Shown in pieces: positions 1 through 11,895 of a DNA stretch of 64,000 nt. The notes under the pieces were generated by a model. It did no database searches. It saw only the letters and a program-made list of their open reading frames with translations, and was not told where the DNA came from. Origin of the DNA: Siphonodentalium dalli (lineage: Eukaryota > Mollusca > Scaphopoda > Gadilida > Siphonodentaliidae); contig CP136064.1 of the NCBI GenBank assembly GCA_032622095.1, forward strand, positions 138,401,954 to 138,465,953, read 5' to 3'. Position numbers and translations under genes: made by a program. The number at the start of each line of letters is the position of its first letter. Position 1 is the stretch's first letter.

Positions 1-52
1 TTAGGAAGGAAACCAGACTGATAATCATACAACAAGTTATTTTCTTGTAAAT
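1..52 (-). pseudogene. LINE-B, RT fragment downstream of the 14-kb insertion
   Basis: Read on the minus strand, this piece encodes LQENNLLYDYQSGFLP, which matches the reverse transcriptase segment ENNLLYNHQSGFLPG of LINE-C in this window (about 50750-50800). It is the downstream continuation of the LINE-B frame that stops at 14027. Joining the two sides at the AT duplication gives a gap-free alignment to LINE-C over the interval from the KI(I)EK region to ENNLLY (15 residues in both). The rest of the RT lies beyond the window start. This is a non-LTR retrotransposon relic, not a host gene. Confidence 0.85.
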
Positions 53-80
53 GCCCATATAAAAATGTACCTGGGTAAAT
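53..80 (+). repeat. Left terminal inverted repeat of the giant element
   Basis: These 28 bp are the exact reverse complement of 13999-14026. They contain the first ACCTGGGT motif of the subterminal repeats. The flanking AT at 51-52 is the proposed target duplication. Confidence 0.85.
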
Positions 81-375
81 CTTGGTGTTTACCTAGGTAT
101 ACCCCGGTACATATAGGTTTTACCCTGGTTCCACCCAGGTCACACCCAGGTCACACCCAGGTTACACCCAGGTTACACCCAGGCAAATCAGGGATTTATA
201 TAGATTTACCCAGGTGTTTTCTATATATGTTAGGTATAAACCCCAGTTTACCCGGGTTTTTACGGATATAATTTAGAAGACGCTGTCACACCCGGGTATT
301 TAGACCCAGGTTATCCGGAGTATTTACACCCAGGTTTTACACCAGGGTTTCGCCCAGGTATTTACTACAGTGTTC
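81..375 (+). repeat. Left subterminal ACCCAGGT-rich array
   Basis: Many copies of CACCCAGGT, ACCCAGGTTT and ACCTGGGT occur at irregular 10-20 bp spacing, most regular at about 136-182 where ACACCCAGGTC/T repeats in tandem. The same motif fills the right end of the giant element, so both ends share a subterminal repeat. Such repeats in DNA transposons often act as transposase-binding sites, but that role is inference here. Confidence 0.8.
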
Positions 376-420
376 ACCCGGATATATACACCTGTGCTAT
401 TTTGTTAAAAAGTACAATCT

Positions 421-2210
421 GCATTGAAGTCACATTATTAACCCTTTCTATATTACAGCATCATTGGCGTGTAGTTACCTTATTAACCATTCTATATTAA
501 ATCATTAATTGACAGGTAGTTAGTTACCTTATTAACCCTTTCTATACTAAGTAACATTGGTGAGTAGTTACATTATTAACCCTTTCTATATTAAAGCACC
601 ATTGATGTGAAGTTACCTTATTAACCCTTTCTATATTACAATGTTAACCCTTTCTATAGTATAGCATCATTGACGGGTAGTTGGCTCCTTAACTCTGTAT
701 ATACCAAAGTATCATTGTCGTATATAGTTACCTTATTAACCCTTTCTATACTAAGTACCGTTGGCGTGTAGTTACGTTATTAACCCTTTCTATATTAAAG
801 CATTAATTGACAGGTAGTTACCTTATTAACCCTTTCTATACTAAGTATCATTGGTGAGTAGTTGCATTATTAACCCTTTCTATATTAAAGCGACATTGGC
901 GGGTAGTTACCTTATTAACCATTTATGTATTAAAGCATCATTGACTTGTAGTTACCTTATTATAACCCTTTCTATATTAAAGCATCATTATTGCTGGGTA
1001 GTTATCTTATTAACCCGTTCTATACTAAGTATCATTGGTGAGTTGTTACATTATTAACCCTTTTTATATTAAAGCATCATTGACGTGAAGTTACCTTATT
1101 AACCATTTCTGTATTAAAGCAGCATTGACATGTAGTTACCTTATTAGCCCTTTCTTTATTAAAATATCATTGACGTGTAGTTACCATGTTAACCCTTTCT
1201 ATATTAAAGCATCGTTGACGGGTAGTTGCCTAATTAACCCTCTATATACTAAAGTATCATTGCGTGTAGTTACCTTACTAATCCTTTCTATACTAAGTAT
1301 CATTGGCGTGTAGTTACCTTATTAACCCTTTCTATATTAAAGCATTAATTGACAGGTAGTTACATTAAACAACCCTTTCTATACTAAGTATCATTGGTGA
1401 GTAGTTACATTATAAACCATTTCTATATTAAAGCGCCATTGACGGGTAATTACCTTCCTTATTAACCATTTTTGTATCAAAGCATCATTGACGTGCAGTT
1501 ACCATATTATAACACTTTCTATATTAAAGCATCATTGACTGATAGTTACCATATTAACCCTTTCTATATTAAAGCACCATTGGCGTGTAATTACTAATTA
1601 CCTTATTAACCCTTTCTACGTTGAAGCAATAATTGACAGGTAGTTACCTTATTAACCCTTTTTATAATGAGTATCATTGGTGATTAGTTACATTATTAAC
1701 CCTTTCTACAATAAAGCATCATTGACATGTAGTTATCATAGTAGCCAGTTCTATATTAAAGCATCATGGACGGTAGTTACCATATTAACCCTTTCTATAT
1801 TAAAGCACCATTGGCGTGCAATTACCATATTAACCCTTTCTATATTAAAACATCATTGACGTGTAGTTACCCTATTAGCCCTTTCTATATTTAAGCATCA
1901 TTGACGTGTAGAACTTTATCTTATTAACCCTTTCTTTATTAAAGCATCAGTGACATGTAGTTACCTTAGTAACCATTTCTACACTAAAGCATTATTGACG
2001 GGTAGTTACATTATTAACCCTTTCTATATTAAAGCATCATTGACAAGAAGTTAAATTATTAACCTTCTATAATAAGTACCATTGCCGTGTAGTTAGTTAC
2101 CTTATAAAACCTTTCTATATTAAGACGTCGATCATTGACGGGTAGTTGTTACCTTATTAATCATTTATGTATTCAAGCATCATTGACGAGTAGTTACCTT
2201 ATTACTTGAA
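421..2210 (+). repeat. 45-bp minisatellite (about 38 units)
   Basis: A diverged tandem repeat. The unit is roughly TAGTTACCTTATTAACCC followed by TTTCTATATTAAAGCATC and ATTGACGTG, about 45 bp with 42-50 bp variants. Copies differ at the CATTGACGKG segment and some have internal deletions. Short open frames in it (for example 851-1057 and 1677-1859) are repeat translations, not genes. It lies inside the giant TIR element. Confidence 0.9.
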
Positions 2211-2846
2211 GTTTAATATGACAGTATGACAATACACTACCCCGGACAAATGAAGCAATATCATACTTTATCTAACAGCCTAGCTATAATTAGTGAACAT
2301 TAAACTGACAAACAGACAATTTTCAGGGCCATTATTTAATATTAAAGGGATACAAAATAAAGATATTTCTAATTATCAGTAAGAATTATTCTCTAGTGAT
2401 ATTTCAAAATAAATGATTGCATATACTATAGTAGACCATATACCAACAGGAAAATATTAGTGAATACAATTATTGTGTTTCAAAATTCGTTTCGTTTCGT
2501 TTCTGCAGCCAAATTACAATCTAAACTTTTAGTTAATACCGTTCTTCAAAATGAAGCGCGGATAATTCCTTGTGGTGTTTTGAGTTAATTTTGTCGCGAA
2601 TCAACGCGGATTGACAGAAGGAAATGGTGTATTGGCTACAAACGGATAAACTGTGGACTTATATAAAAGATTCGCCGATTTTTCCGCATGGATGTGCGCA
2701 AATATCGAAAAAGACTGAATTTCATGTGACAAAAAAAATTTCAATTCCCGGAACAGTAAGAATTAAGTTACGTTAACGAAACGGATCAACTATAGTATTG
2801 AACAGTACCTCAGCTACCTGGCCATAACCAAAATATTGTCTCAAAA
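2211..2846. other. Unassigned AT-rich spacer
   Basis: No repeat, ORF or RNA gene recognised. AT-rich with a short CGTTTCGTTTCG run near 2490. It may be the 5' side of the sequence that brought in the LINE fragment at 2847. Confidence 0.3.
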
Positions 2847-3449
2847 TTGAATTTGTGGTACCGGTACAAGCATGATGTAGTGCCAGTGGCCTGCTCATGC
2901 ACCTGTCCAGAAGAAGAAGAATTGAGAAGTTTGAAATTGAAGATCATGGACTACGCAGACACCATCTGGCCATTCTGGGACCCCTACCAACAAAATCACA
3001 TCGACAAGCTGGAAAGAATCCAGCGTAGAGCAGCCCGTTTCATTAAAAGAGACTATAAGAGCAAAGAAGATGGATATATGACCAAGATCCTCTACGAGCT
3101 AGATTTACCAACATTGCAGAAACGGCGGAAAATAAATCGGCTGGGATTCATGAGTAAGGTGGTGGGCGGATTGGTCCCGGCTATACCCCCTAATCAATAC
3201 TTTACACCCGAAACAAGGCGTCTTAGATCGCAGAGCAAAGTTCTGACAGGCTACGTCACCAGCCAAATTCCTCGGCACCTAATAAGGAACAACAGTCAGT
3301 GTTACGAGACTATACCATACGTGTCAGCTCAATTTGCTAATTCCACATTTGTTCGAACTATATGCGACTGGAATCAGCTGGAGGAATCCTTAATCCTACA
3401 ACAACAGCCTGTGGATTCCTTCAAGAGTGCGCTGAAGGAAAAGATCTGA
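2847..3449 (+). pseudogene. C-terminal fragment of a non-LTR retrotransposon RT protein
   Basis: The 200-residue frame ends in a typical post-RT C-terminal region of LINE polymerases. It has IMDYADTIWPFWDPYQQ (the 'YADxxWDP' turn), then LERIQRRAARFI, a QKRRKINRLGFMSKVV helix, and CDWNQLEESLI near the end, matching the usual 'WNxLP' motif. Homology starts at about residue 32. The first 30 residues look like non-coding sequence upstream of a 5' truncation. The catalytic RT core is absent. The sequence differs clearly from LINE-B/C/D in this window, so it is a different family. It lies on the opposite strand to LINE-B inside the giant element. Confidence 0.75.
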
Positions 3450-3711
3450 GACTCTCTCGCCCGCTGCGAAATTACCAGAATTGGGATCTGCAGCGTAACC
3501 ATTCAGATTCAGATTGATCCACGATAGTAAGGGGTCTGTACATGTAGTAAGTACTGATAGTGATATAAAGCCTGCTGTACAATAATACTACTTTTGCTGT
3601 TTTACTGGTCTTAACTCAAGTTAACTGAGTAGTGTGTCAATGTGACATTGTTAATTCAGTTCCACTCTAATGTACATTAACTGGCAATGATGCATCACTA
3701 TTAAAGGCACC

Positions 3712-3912
3712 AGTAATCCCTAAATACCAGGAGGACGCGGCGTAGAAACTTGGTACAACAGTTGTTACACGACAAAGAAAATTATCAACAAGTGAGCGTC
3801 ATCATCAAAATTGCAAATTAAAATACGGCAATGGTAAATTGGTAATCCCTACATACCAGGAGGACAAGGCATTGAAACTTGGGACAACAGTTGTTACACG
3901 GCAAAGAAATTT
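3712..3912 (+). repeat. Two-copy direct repeat, period ~130 bp
   Basis: AATCCCTAAATACCAGGAGG (3712 on) and AATCCCTACATACCAGGAGG (3842 on) begin two ~70-bp copies that share GAAACTTGG, ACAACAGTTGTTACACG and CAAAGAAA. The copies are separated by ~60 bp of unrelated sequence. Confidence 0.65.
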
Positions 3913-4212
3913 AAAACACACTGCAGATGAATGTTTATACATGTACTGTGCAGTCGAGATCACCTGGACTACAACTATTTAAGGATTATACTATTTGATG
4001 AGTAGATGCGTGACTGATAAAAGAATTAGAGACTCCATATTTACTCGGAAGATAACAGTATACGATGCCATACAGTTGTTCCATAACACCTCAACCTTTG
4101 GTGGATAACAGTAAAACTAAATGAAAATGATGAAAGCCAGACTCAACATCAAGACTACATGTGCATGCATAAGTGACGGTTCAATGATTTTGACTCCATC
4201 AGATGATATTTA

Positions 4213-4561
4213 AGCGACACCAAATTTTAAGTCTGGTTTACGATAATGTGGGGAGAAAAAAGTAGATGCAGGAGGGACAAAAATAAAAATAAAAAAAGAT
4301 TGTCCCCCCAATTTATATCAAGTAAATCATGGAATTTTACATAAATTTTACAAAAATTGTGAAAAAATGTTTTTGAATGAAATTCTGTTCAAACCAAACA
4401 AGACATATCTTGTCATGAAATACATGAAACTGTAAATGATCATAAGCAGAACCGGATGCGACGGCACATGAAAATCAGTACGCGTGTAAAATATTTTGGG
4501 ACAAAAAAAGTTAAATTTTGTAGGAGGTGTTCGTAAACCAGACTTAAAAATTGGTGTCGAC
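4213..4561. mobile_element. PIF/Harbinger-like MITE, copy 1
   Basis: Long inverted ends GCGACACCAAATTTTAAGTC / GACTTAAAAATTGGTGTCG flank a 349-bp non-coding body. TTA occurs on both sides (4210-4212 and 4562-4564). A 3-bp TWA duplication with such TIRs is typical of PIF/Harbinger; the superfamily call is inference. An inverted second copy is at 11250-11638. Confidence 0.75.
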
Positions 4562-5463
4562 TTAGATTAACACAGGTTCACATATTCTCAAAATAATTGT
4601 CTCCCTCAACCATACTAGTATTTATATTTGATAGAACCTCAGTGAGACCATGTTGAAAATTACCATCAATGCAGTTCCAGTGTTGACGCAACGCGGTCAT
4701 GTTACTTCAAACCAGTTGCAATGTTCCTTAGGCCAGAGAAAAAAGATACTATGTTTCCGTACATCGACCGACCCTAAAAATAACCCGCCGACCCTAAACT
4801 TTTTATTGATATTTTGAGAAAAAGTCAAAATTTTCGCAATTTTAATTTCCTGAGAGTGGATCTCCTGCCTGCTTTATGTCTTGTTTGGGACTTATGGAAC
4901 ACTATCAACAGACATGGTGGGTGTGTATCTGTATATATACATGTAAAGAGGTTATCACTGCATATATTAGGGGTATACATGTAGCTACTGTTTCCAAAAA
5001 CCAGGCATGCTCGGTGGGCGTACTGGCTACCCCCAGACAATGGGATGTAATCGTCACAATACATGTACGGTATAATGGCGGTATTATTGGTAAAATTCTT
5101 ATAAAAAGTTAGTGACATCAATTTTGTACCAAGTTTATAGCCAAATTTATGAAAATGTGGTATGTGAATAATAAAAAAACATACGTAAGCATGAAGTAAG
5201 TTTGATTTTTTATCAATCTTAATGTATATTTCCACTGTGTTGATCAATTAATACTTTCCCCATGGCACGGGTTGGCATTTTATGTCACTTTGGTTGAGGT
5301 AGTTCAATATTTCTGCAGCTGGATAAAAAATATCAAAATAAAATAAAATAAAAAAAATTCCCTACATACCTACCCTAATTTTTTCGCTATGTTACCGGAA
5401 ACATACAATCCTTTTTCTTTGGCCTTGGCATGGTAATTCGTGAAAATAAATGTCAATGCAACT

Positions 5464-6402
5464 TACTCTCAGGCTCCAAATAAAAGTGCAGGGGGGAATT
5501 CCATTGAAAGTTAATAAAAGTACATACCCAAATAATAGTGCAGGGGGAACTCTGAGCAAAACATCAGCTGTGGTTTCAGGTTAACCAAATAATTTTTATA
5601 GCAGGTTCAAGTATACGAGTCAACATGTAGTACAGGTACATGTATGTATCATGTGGTGTTTTTTTGGTTTGCCACATACTTGAATATGTACTCTTGAGTG
5701 CCTAATGTACGATTATTAAAATCGAGGTAAAATTCCCACCTGTACGATCGTTATTTGGTCGTTATCGTACGTTTATTAAATTAACCAAAAGAAATAATTC
5801 ACCAATCTTAAATTGTGTTATTCATATAAGAAATGAACGGCGGTTTCAATGCGGTCATGGGGTTTTGACCGCGAGAAAAAATCAGCAAACTTCGGGGTTC
5901 ATGCGGAGTTTGCTGATTTTTTTAACGCGGTCAAAACCCATGACCACGTTGAATCCGCCGTTTATTATTCATATTTATATACTTAATTTTTTTAAATTCA
6001 TTATGAACTAGGATTGTATGTCTTTCCCACTATTTATTCATCTATTTAAACGAACGCATGGAGTTCAGTTCAGACAGTTCGAATCCTTGTTTTTTGGAAA
6101 ACCAAACATTTTGAGAATCCGTTCATGGAGAACGGAAGAAACGCAATTTCACAGTAAAGTATACACATATGACAAAATGTCTTGTTTAGCTAGTAACTAA
6201 TGTAGACGTGTTGATCATTTTTACATCTGAATCATATAGAAATCTTGAATTTGTGCTGATTTAAATTTTCATAGCTTCAAAATATTAATAAACGTGCAGA
6301 CCCAAATAAGCACTGTGCAGGGGGGGGGGGGGGATTTCCCAAGAAAAAATAATAAACGTGCATGCAGCTGGTGCATGCATGTTTATTTGGAGCCCAAGAG
6401 TA
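5464..6402. mobile_element. Candidate TIR element with ends around CTCCAAATAAA
   Basis: ACTCTCAGGCTCCAAATAAA at 5464 is matched in inverse by TTTATTTGGAGCCCAAGAGT ending near 6402. Internal CCCAAATAATAGTGCAGGGG and CCCAAATAAGCACTGTGCAG motifs repeat the end sequence. It contains the hairpin element at 5825-5985 and a G tract at 6320-6333. No coding capacity is evident and the boundary duplication is unclear. Confidence 0.45.
5825..5985. mobile_element. Hairpin MITE 'ACGGCGG', copy 1
   Basis: A near-palindrome. AAATGAACGGCGGTTTCAAT and GGTCATGGGGTTTTGACCGC are mirrored by GCGGTCAAAACCCATGACC and TTGAATCCGCCGTTTATTAT, with CAGCAAACT..GAGTTTGCTG as the inner stem. Related sequence occurs at 23060-23158 and 31980-32152. 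Confidence 0.75.
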
Positions 6403-7500
6403 AAGAGGTGGAGGTGAATGTTACATGTAAGTTGTTATTAACGAAATGGAACGATGCCTTTAATAGGTTCCACCAGCAATAAATCGCGACTTCTTTATAT
6501 TGGCCTGACAGATTGGTTTTTGTTGGGTCATGCCTGTCGACCATTAGATGGCCACATATATTGTCATATGACAGCGATTTACGATCTGTCTTGTTGGCTC
6601 ATAATATAAATTAAGAAATTGGCCTTGTGTTCGTTCCTTGCGTAAAAAAATATGTTTTAGTACAAACGTCCTCATTGATTGTGTCCCTCGACTCCTCGTG
6701 TAGTTGGTCAAGTAACTTACATGTATGTACATGTACAGACCACTCACAAATTTCTTAGAAAAGCGACCACATGTTCGAATCTACTTTGCGATTTTGGAGC
6801 AACGCATTTGTAAATGCGTTCATATTTTAACACATTTACCTTGATTTATTCACAAACAAATGTCTTGATGCAGGCCTTAAAATCCATCAGATGTTTTGCA
6901 ATACTCAAAATGTTAGTGTTTCACTTTCTACAGGGAATCAAGACTTTTTACTAGAATCAAAATGAGAATCATGATTCTCAGATTCTGATTATAAAACAAT
7001 TAATGTCAACAGTTTATTTATGTTTATTCCATTTTGAATGGAAAACTACATCATGAATGTCCGATTCCGAACATATACATGTACACCAGGAGTGGGAAAA
7101 TAACACAGAATTATTCAGATGTGAATTTAAATTAAACAAAATTAAAACTAAAATTGCAAAATACACTATACACTATCGTATCGTTATTTGGGTGTTCATA
7201 CTAGTATACTTTTTCGGCGCAATGATCGGTAATTTCAATGCGACTGCGATTATTCCCAATGCAGTGCGTTTAATTTAAATGCTGTCATTAAGGCATTTAC
7301 AAAGTGGCGTGACACAATGCACCCTCAATGCATTTTAAATGCAACAACCGCATTTCATTGATCCACGTTGTAAAGGACATTTATTTTTAGAATACATGTA
7401 TGTGTATATAACCACAAGAATAAAGAACAAATCAACTGTTTTTATTACTTTGTAAACCTCCGATGTTTCCCATACAGTATACATTTGTATATTATAAACC
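6403..7500. other. Unassigned sequence
   Basis: No protein, RNA gene or clear repeat recognised. Short frames here (for example 7057-7278) have no familiar motif and unremarkable composition. The words GCATTTA and AATGCGTT recur between 6790 and 7340. Confidence 0.3.
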
Positions 7501-7506
7501 ATGTTA

Positions 7507-7723
7507 CAGTAATTCTAGAGCTAATTAATCGACTCCTTATCTACAGCAGAATTATGGGTAACTTTTCAGGATTTAGTCCGAAATATGGCTTGTTGCCATT
7601 CATCGGAAAGCTCTCACTGAGAGCTTTCCGATGAATGGCATCAACCCATATTTCCGACTAAATCCTGAAAAGTTACCCATAATTCTGCTGTAGTTAAGGA
7701 GTCGATTAATTAGAGCATTACTG
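7507..7723. mobile_element. Foldback MITE 'CAGTAATGCTCTAATTAATC', copy 1
   Basis: An almost perfect palindrome centred near 7617 (CTCTCA|CTGAGAG). Its ends are CAGTAATTCTAGAGCTAATT and AATTAGAGCATTACTG, flanked by TA at 7505-7506 and 7724-7725. CAGT ends with a TA duplication suggest a Tc1/mariner-type non-autonomous element. The high arm identity indicates it is young or kept homogenised. Confidence 0.8.
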
Positions 7724-8918
7724 TATATCCTCTATAACTGTTTATTCAACATCACGTGCTGCAATCCATAAATGCGGTTCAGATTTCGATGTCGGGTTCA
7801 ACATTATTATCATATGGTTCGATAGCAGAAATACTCAGTTTGGAATGTTATACCATACAAGTTTTACGATTTGCTCTTGCTCAAGAATGGATAAATTTAT
7901 AAACCTGATTTTTGGCGCATTAGTTAGAATTATATTTTTGCACAAGAACACACCACAAATATCGAACTGGACATCAAAAGCAGAACCTGATTGTATCGAT
8001 TGCATAAACATAAGAAGTTGGTCACTGACCGACATTTGCTATTCTCTGGTGTGGTTTATAGGACTACCGTATGCAATGCCGACTTAAAAATAAAAATTCA
8101 CATAAACATCGCATGAAGCGGTCTAACCACAAACTCGGGTATTCGCTAATTCCAAATGTATGAACTATCACCATGATATCCCGGTATATCATTGTCAGGT
8201 CTGTTTGTACAAAAGTTTGTTATTCTACTATGCATAATTTTGCTATATCATTGTAATCGGACTGTATTGCAATGTAATATATCAGTACATGTACCGGTAT
8301 ACTGTGTGCACATTATATACATGTAGGCCTACTTTCACTTTAGTATAGGTCATAAAAGACTGATGTTGTTAAATTGAAAAAAAACATGTCTGAAAACAGA
8401 GAGAATACATGTACATGTAGCATTCTTACCTGGATCAACATATGCCATGCACAACGCTGGTCATCATATCATCACCGCTGTTGGCAGTAAACCGCTCATC
8501 GGGCTATAACAGTTAGAGTTTTCCATACCAGGGCTAATCTAATCAGTTAAAATTAGTCAATTTAGAGGGAATACCAACCAGTGGAAGACGACATGTATAT
8601 TCAGATATCAGTTTTCGAGAAAAACCCCATATTAGTCTAGCGGACTTAGAATATCGGGGTAAACTTAAATTTCATTCAGCAACACTTTCACGGCAGAATA
8701 TAAAAATAGTACATTATAATCACTTACAGTACATGTACATGTAGCCCAGGTGCAGTGCTAGCCTATATTATATACTCCAAAACTTTTGGTCAGTTTCTCG
8801 ATGACTGACACTTGTAAACGCTTGAACGGGTATATAGTACATGTACATGTGTATGTGAATTAAAGATCTTATTAGTGACACAACACTTCACAAGAGGTTA
8901 GACATACATTTGTAACTA

Positions 8919-9080
8919 CAGTAATGCTCTAATTAATCGACTCCTTAACCACAGCAGAATTACGGGTAACTCGGGGAGAGCTTTCCGATTAATGGCAATA
9001 AGCCATATATCCGACTAAATCCTGAAAAGTTACACATAATTCTGCTGTGGTTAAGGGGTCGATTTCTTAGGGCACTACTG
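8919..9080. mobile_element. Foldback MITE 'CAGTAATGCTCTAATTAATC', copy 2
   Basis: Starts CAGTAATGCTCTAATTAATC at 8919 and ends GGGCACTACTG at 9080, flanked by TA (8917-8918, 9081-9082). It shares CCACAGCAGAATTA and CGACTAAATCCTGAAAAGTT with copy 1 but has a shorter left arm, consistent with deletion. Confidence 0.75.
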
Positions 9081-9499
9081 TATCTGTTTTAGTGCACATC
9101 AAATTTATTTGTTGTCTTTCTTCTTGTAATTTGTCTTTGGTTGTGTTCGCCATTTCGATGGACAACTACATGTACTGACATCAAATGACTGAAATGAGTC
9201 AAAATTTAGCAGTGCAGCCAATTATATAGATAAACAGAATTAAATAGCATCCAAATTCCAAATGAGCATAAATGATAAAACAAACTTTATTGAGCACTCT
9301 TTTAATGCTAGTAATTACAGCTACAATGAAAGCACCTAATACAAATTCTAAGTTTGGTAAAACTGTCTGTATACAAAGTTTATCTGGCCGTGATGAATAA
9401 AACCTATAAATAGGATCATATACATGTATGTTAGATATCATTACATGATTATTTGAAAACACATATCCGTATGGAAAACAAACTATTTTAGTATTTTAC

Positions 9500-9640
9500 C
9501 ACTGGCAAAGTGGTCCTACTAATATGCTATGATGCTGGTGGTCCTGCTGAATTGCTATGATGCGGGTAGTGCAATTCATAGCAATTAAGCAGGACCCAAC
9601 CGCATCATAGCACATTAGCAGGAACACTTGAACAGGGTAT
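9500..9640. mobile_element. Foldback element with ATGCTATGATGC arms
   Basis: The left arm (CCTACTAATATGCTATGATG, then CCTGCTGAATTGCTATGATG) pairs with the right arm (CATAGCAATTAAGCAGGACC, then CATCATAGCACATTAGCAGG) around position 9568. A short related stretch, CATCATAGCAATTCAGCAG, lies at about 41464. Exact ends are not clear. Confidence 0.6.
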
Positions 9641-10296
9641 ATTTACAGTGTCAAATCGAATGGGCATCTTTTAACAATATTTTTGAACAATTTCCTAGAA
9701 GTGTTCGAAAATTGAGAACTGAATTTATATTTTTTTTTATGAGGTTTCGATTGAAAAATTTCTAACTTAGCTCATCAGGATTAACAGACTACCGGTATAT
9801 TTGGTATATTTTTCTGTACTCGACACCTGCTGTGGGGAAATATCATCCATTGTCGCCAGCTATATTCTCTTTCCCAACAAAGTCTATAGAAAATACATGT
9901 AAAATTACAGCTATGCTTTAATTAATCAACTCGCCTTATAAAGGTTGACCACCGGGTATTACTGCAGTATTCAGGCGTGTTCATGCGATCAACCGCAGTC
10001 AGTTATACTGCCGCAGAATGTGGTCCACCTCACATTTGCAGTTAAGCTGTATTTTTCATGCGATGTTTATATGAATTTTGTTTTAAAGTTGACATTGTGA
10101 CCACACCACAAATTGTTTTTATTGTTTCAAAATGTCTAGATAGAATTCAGAATGTTTGTGGTAAAAACAATTAACTTGGTTATCACAGTTAACACATATT
10201 ACTGTGGTCAGATTACCAGCGGATACCGCATGTCAACTGCATGCTCTAATTAATTATCAGGTTTAATATGTTTATACTGGATACAGTTCATTTTAA

Positions 10297-11215
10297 AGGT
10301 ACTCAATCCGGTTCGATGATACCCATATAATCAGATTCCAACATCATACATTTGTATTTAGAAAGGCTGCTTCAGTTACGGTATCAGAATTGATTAATTG
10401 CCCTAAAATAATGCTAACCACTGTCAACTAAAGTATACAATTGCCTGACATATGTTATTTATCAACATGTTGTTCTACAAAATTTGGCCTTATGATCAAC
10501 AGAAAGCCTCTTGATTTTAGAGTTATCCATCTTCATCTGAAATTTGGTCCGAGACCGTGGGCCACTATTAATTCTTGATCGTGAAAAATAGTATATTTCA
10601 AAAATTGATATCTAATAACTCTGAGCTTTGATAGGTGGGTTCCTCGACTCGTACCAAATATCTTTTACCCCCAAGTCCAAATAAATAGTAATGTGCGAGC
10701 ATTAATTCAGGGAGCCCTTAATCGGATTATGCATCTTTAAATTCAAATACAGTTTAAAGTTGCATAATCCGATTAAGTGCCCCTCATTTGCTATTTACAT
10801 ATATATGGAATCGGGGGGGGGGGGGTAAAAATATTTTAATCAAGTCGAGGGACCCACCTACATGTATCAAAGCTCAGAGTTATTAGATATCGATTTTTGA
10901 AATTTTAATATTTATCACCATCGATATAGTGGCCCAGAAAAATTTGACGAGCCGACGGTCTCAGACCAAATTGCGGATGAAGATGGATAACTCTAAAATG
11001 AAGAGGCTTTGTGTTGATAATAAGGTCAAACTTCGTCGAACAGCATGTTGATAAATATAACGTATCAGGCAATTTTATACTATACATGTAGTTGACAGTG
11101 GTTAGCATTATTTTTGGGCAATTAATCGATTCTGATAACTGAAGCAGCATTTCTAAAAAAAATGTTGTTGTTGGAATCTAATTATATGGGGACCATCGAA
11201 TCTGATTGAGCACCT
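10297..11215. mobile_element. 919-bp foldback element with TTAA target duplication
   Basis: Two ~430-bp arms are inverted around ~10755. Ends are AGGTACTCAATCCGGTTCGA and TCGAATCTGATTGAGCACCT, flanked by TTAA at 10293-10296 and 11216-11219. Mirrored inner words include TTAGAGTTATCCATCTTCAT and AACTCTGAGCTTTGATAGGT. A G tract sits in one arm. No coding sequence. TTAA targets are used by piggyBac and Kolobok types; assignment is open. A partial copy lies at 58390-58590. Confidence 0.8.
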
Positions 11216-11249
11216 TTAATAGTTAGCTATATGAGTTATATACACATAA

Positions 11250-11638
11250 GGCGACACCAAATTTTAAGTCCGGTTTACGAACACCTCCTACAACTTTTTT
11301 TCCATTTCATGAAACAAAAATTAACTTTTTTGTCCCAAACAAAATTACATGCGTACTGATTTTCATGTGCTGTCGCATCCGGTTCTGCTTATGATCATTT
11401 GCAGATCCATATTTTCATGTATTTCATGACAAGAAATGTCTTGTTTGGTTCAGAATTTCATTCGAAAAGTTTTTTTCTCACAATTTTTGTAAAATTTATG
11501 TAAAATTTCAAGATTTACTTGATATAAATTGGGGGAACAATTTTTTTAATTTTTATTTTTTTCCCTCCTGCATCTACTTTTTTTTCTCCCCACATCAGCC
11601 CACATGTTCGTAAACCAGACTTAAAAATTGGTGTCGCC
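11250..11638. mobile_element. PIF/Harbinger-like MITE, copy 2 (inverted to copy 1)
   Basis: Ends GGCGACACCAAATTTTAAGT / ACTTAAAAATTGGTGTCGCC, with TAA at 11247-11249 and 11639-11641. The body is the reverse complement of 4213-4561 with moderate divergence and an extra ~40 bp. Confidence 0.8.
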
Positions 11639-11667
11639 TAATAGACATTTAAACTTTGAAAATTGTA

Positions 11668-11895
11668 GGTTTCCGGATGATAACTTCAGTTTGTGTGATC
11701 ATATCTAAACCAAATGTGGTATGTAAGTTTATCAGACCAAAATACAGGTCAAGTTCGAATATGGGTGTGCTCCGCCCATTTTTGCGAGAGTTATGGCCCT
11801 TTTTCGACTTAGAATCGTGTTAATTTCTGGTTTCCGCATCATAATTTTAGTTTGTGTGATCAAATCTGAATCAAATTTGGTTTGATAGTTTATTA
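11668..11895 (+). repeat. Two-copy direct repeat, period ~160 bp
   Basis: GTTTCCGGATGATAACTTCA / GTTTCCGCATCATAATTTTA, each followed by GTTTGTGTGATCA(A/T)ATCT and AAATKTGGT, define two diverged units. The unit includes GAGTTATGGCCCTTTTT, a phrase also found at 55330, hinting at a widespread repeat family. Confidence 0.6.

Noticed and set aside
421-2210. CRISPR-like array
   Set aside because: The units are contiguous and the whole 45 bp is repeated and diverged; there are no unique spacers, and the genome is eukaryotic.
4825-5247. 140-codon minus-strand frame as a transposase for the giant element
   Set aside because: No DDE/D pattern, no zinc finger or helix-turn-helix; composition looks random.
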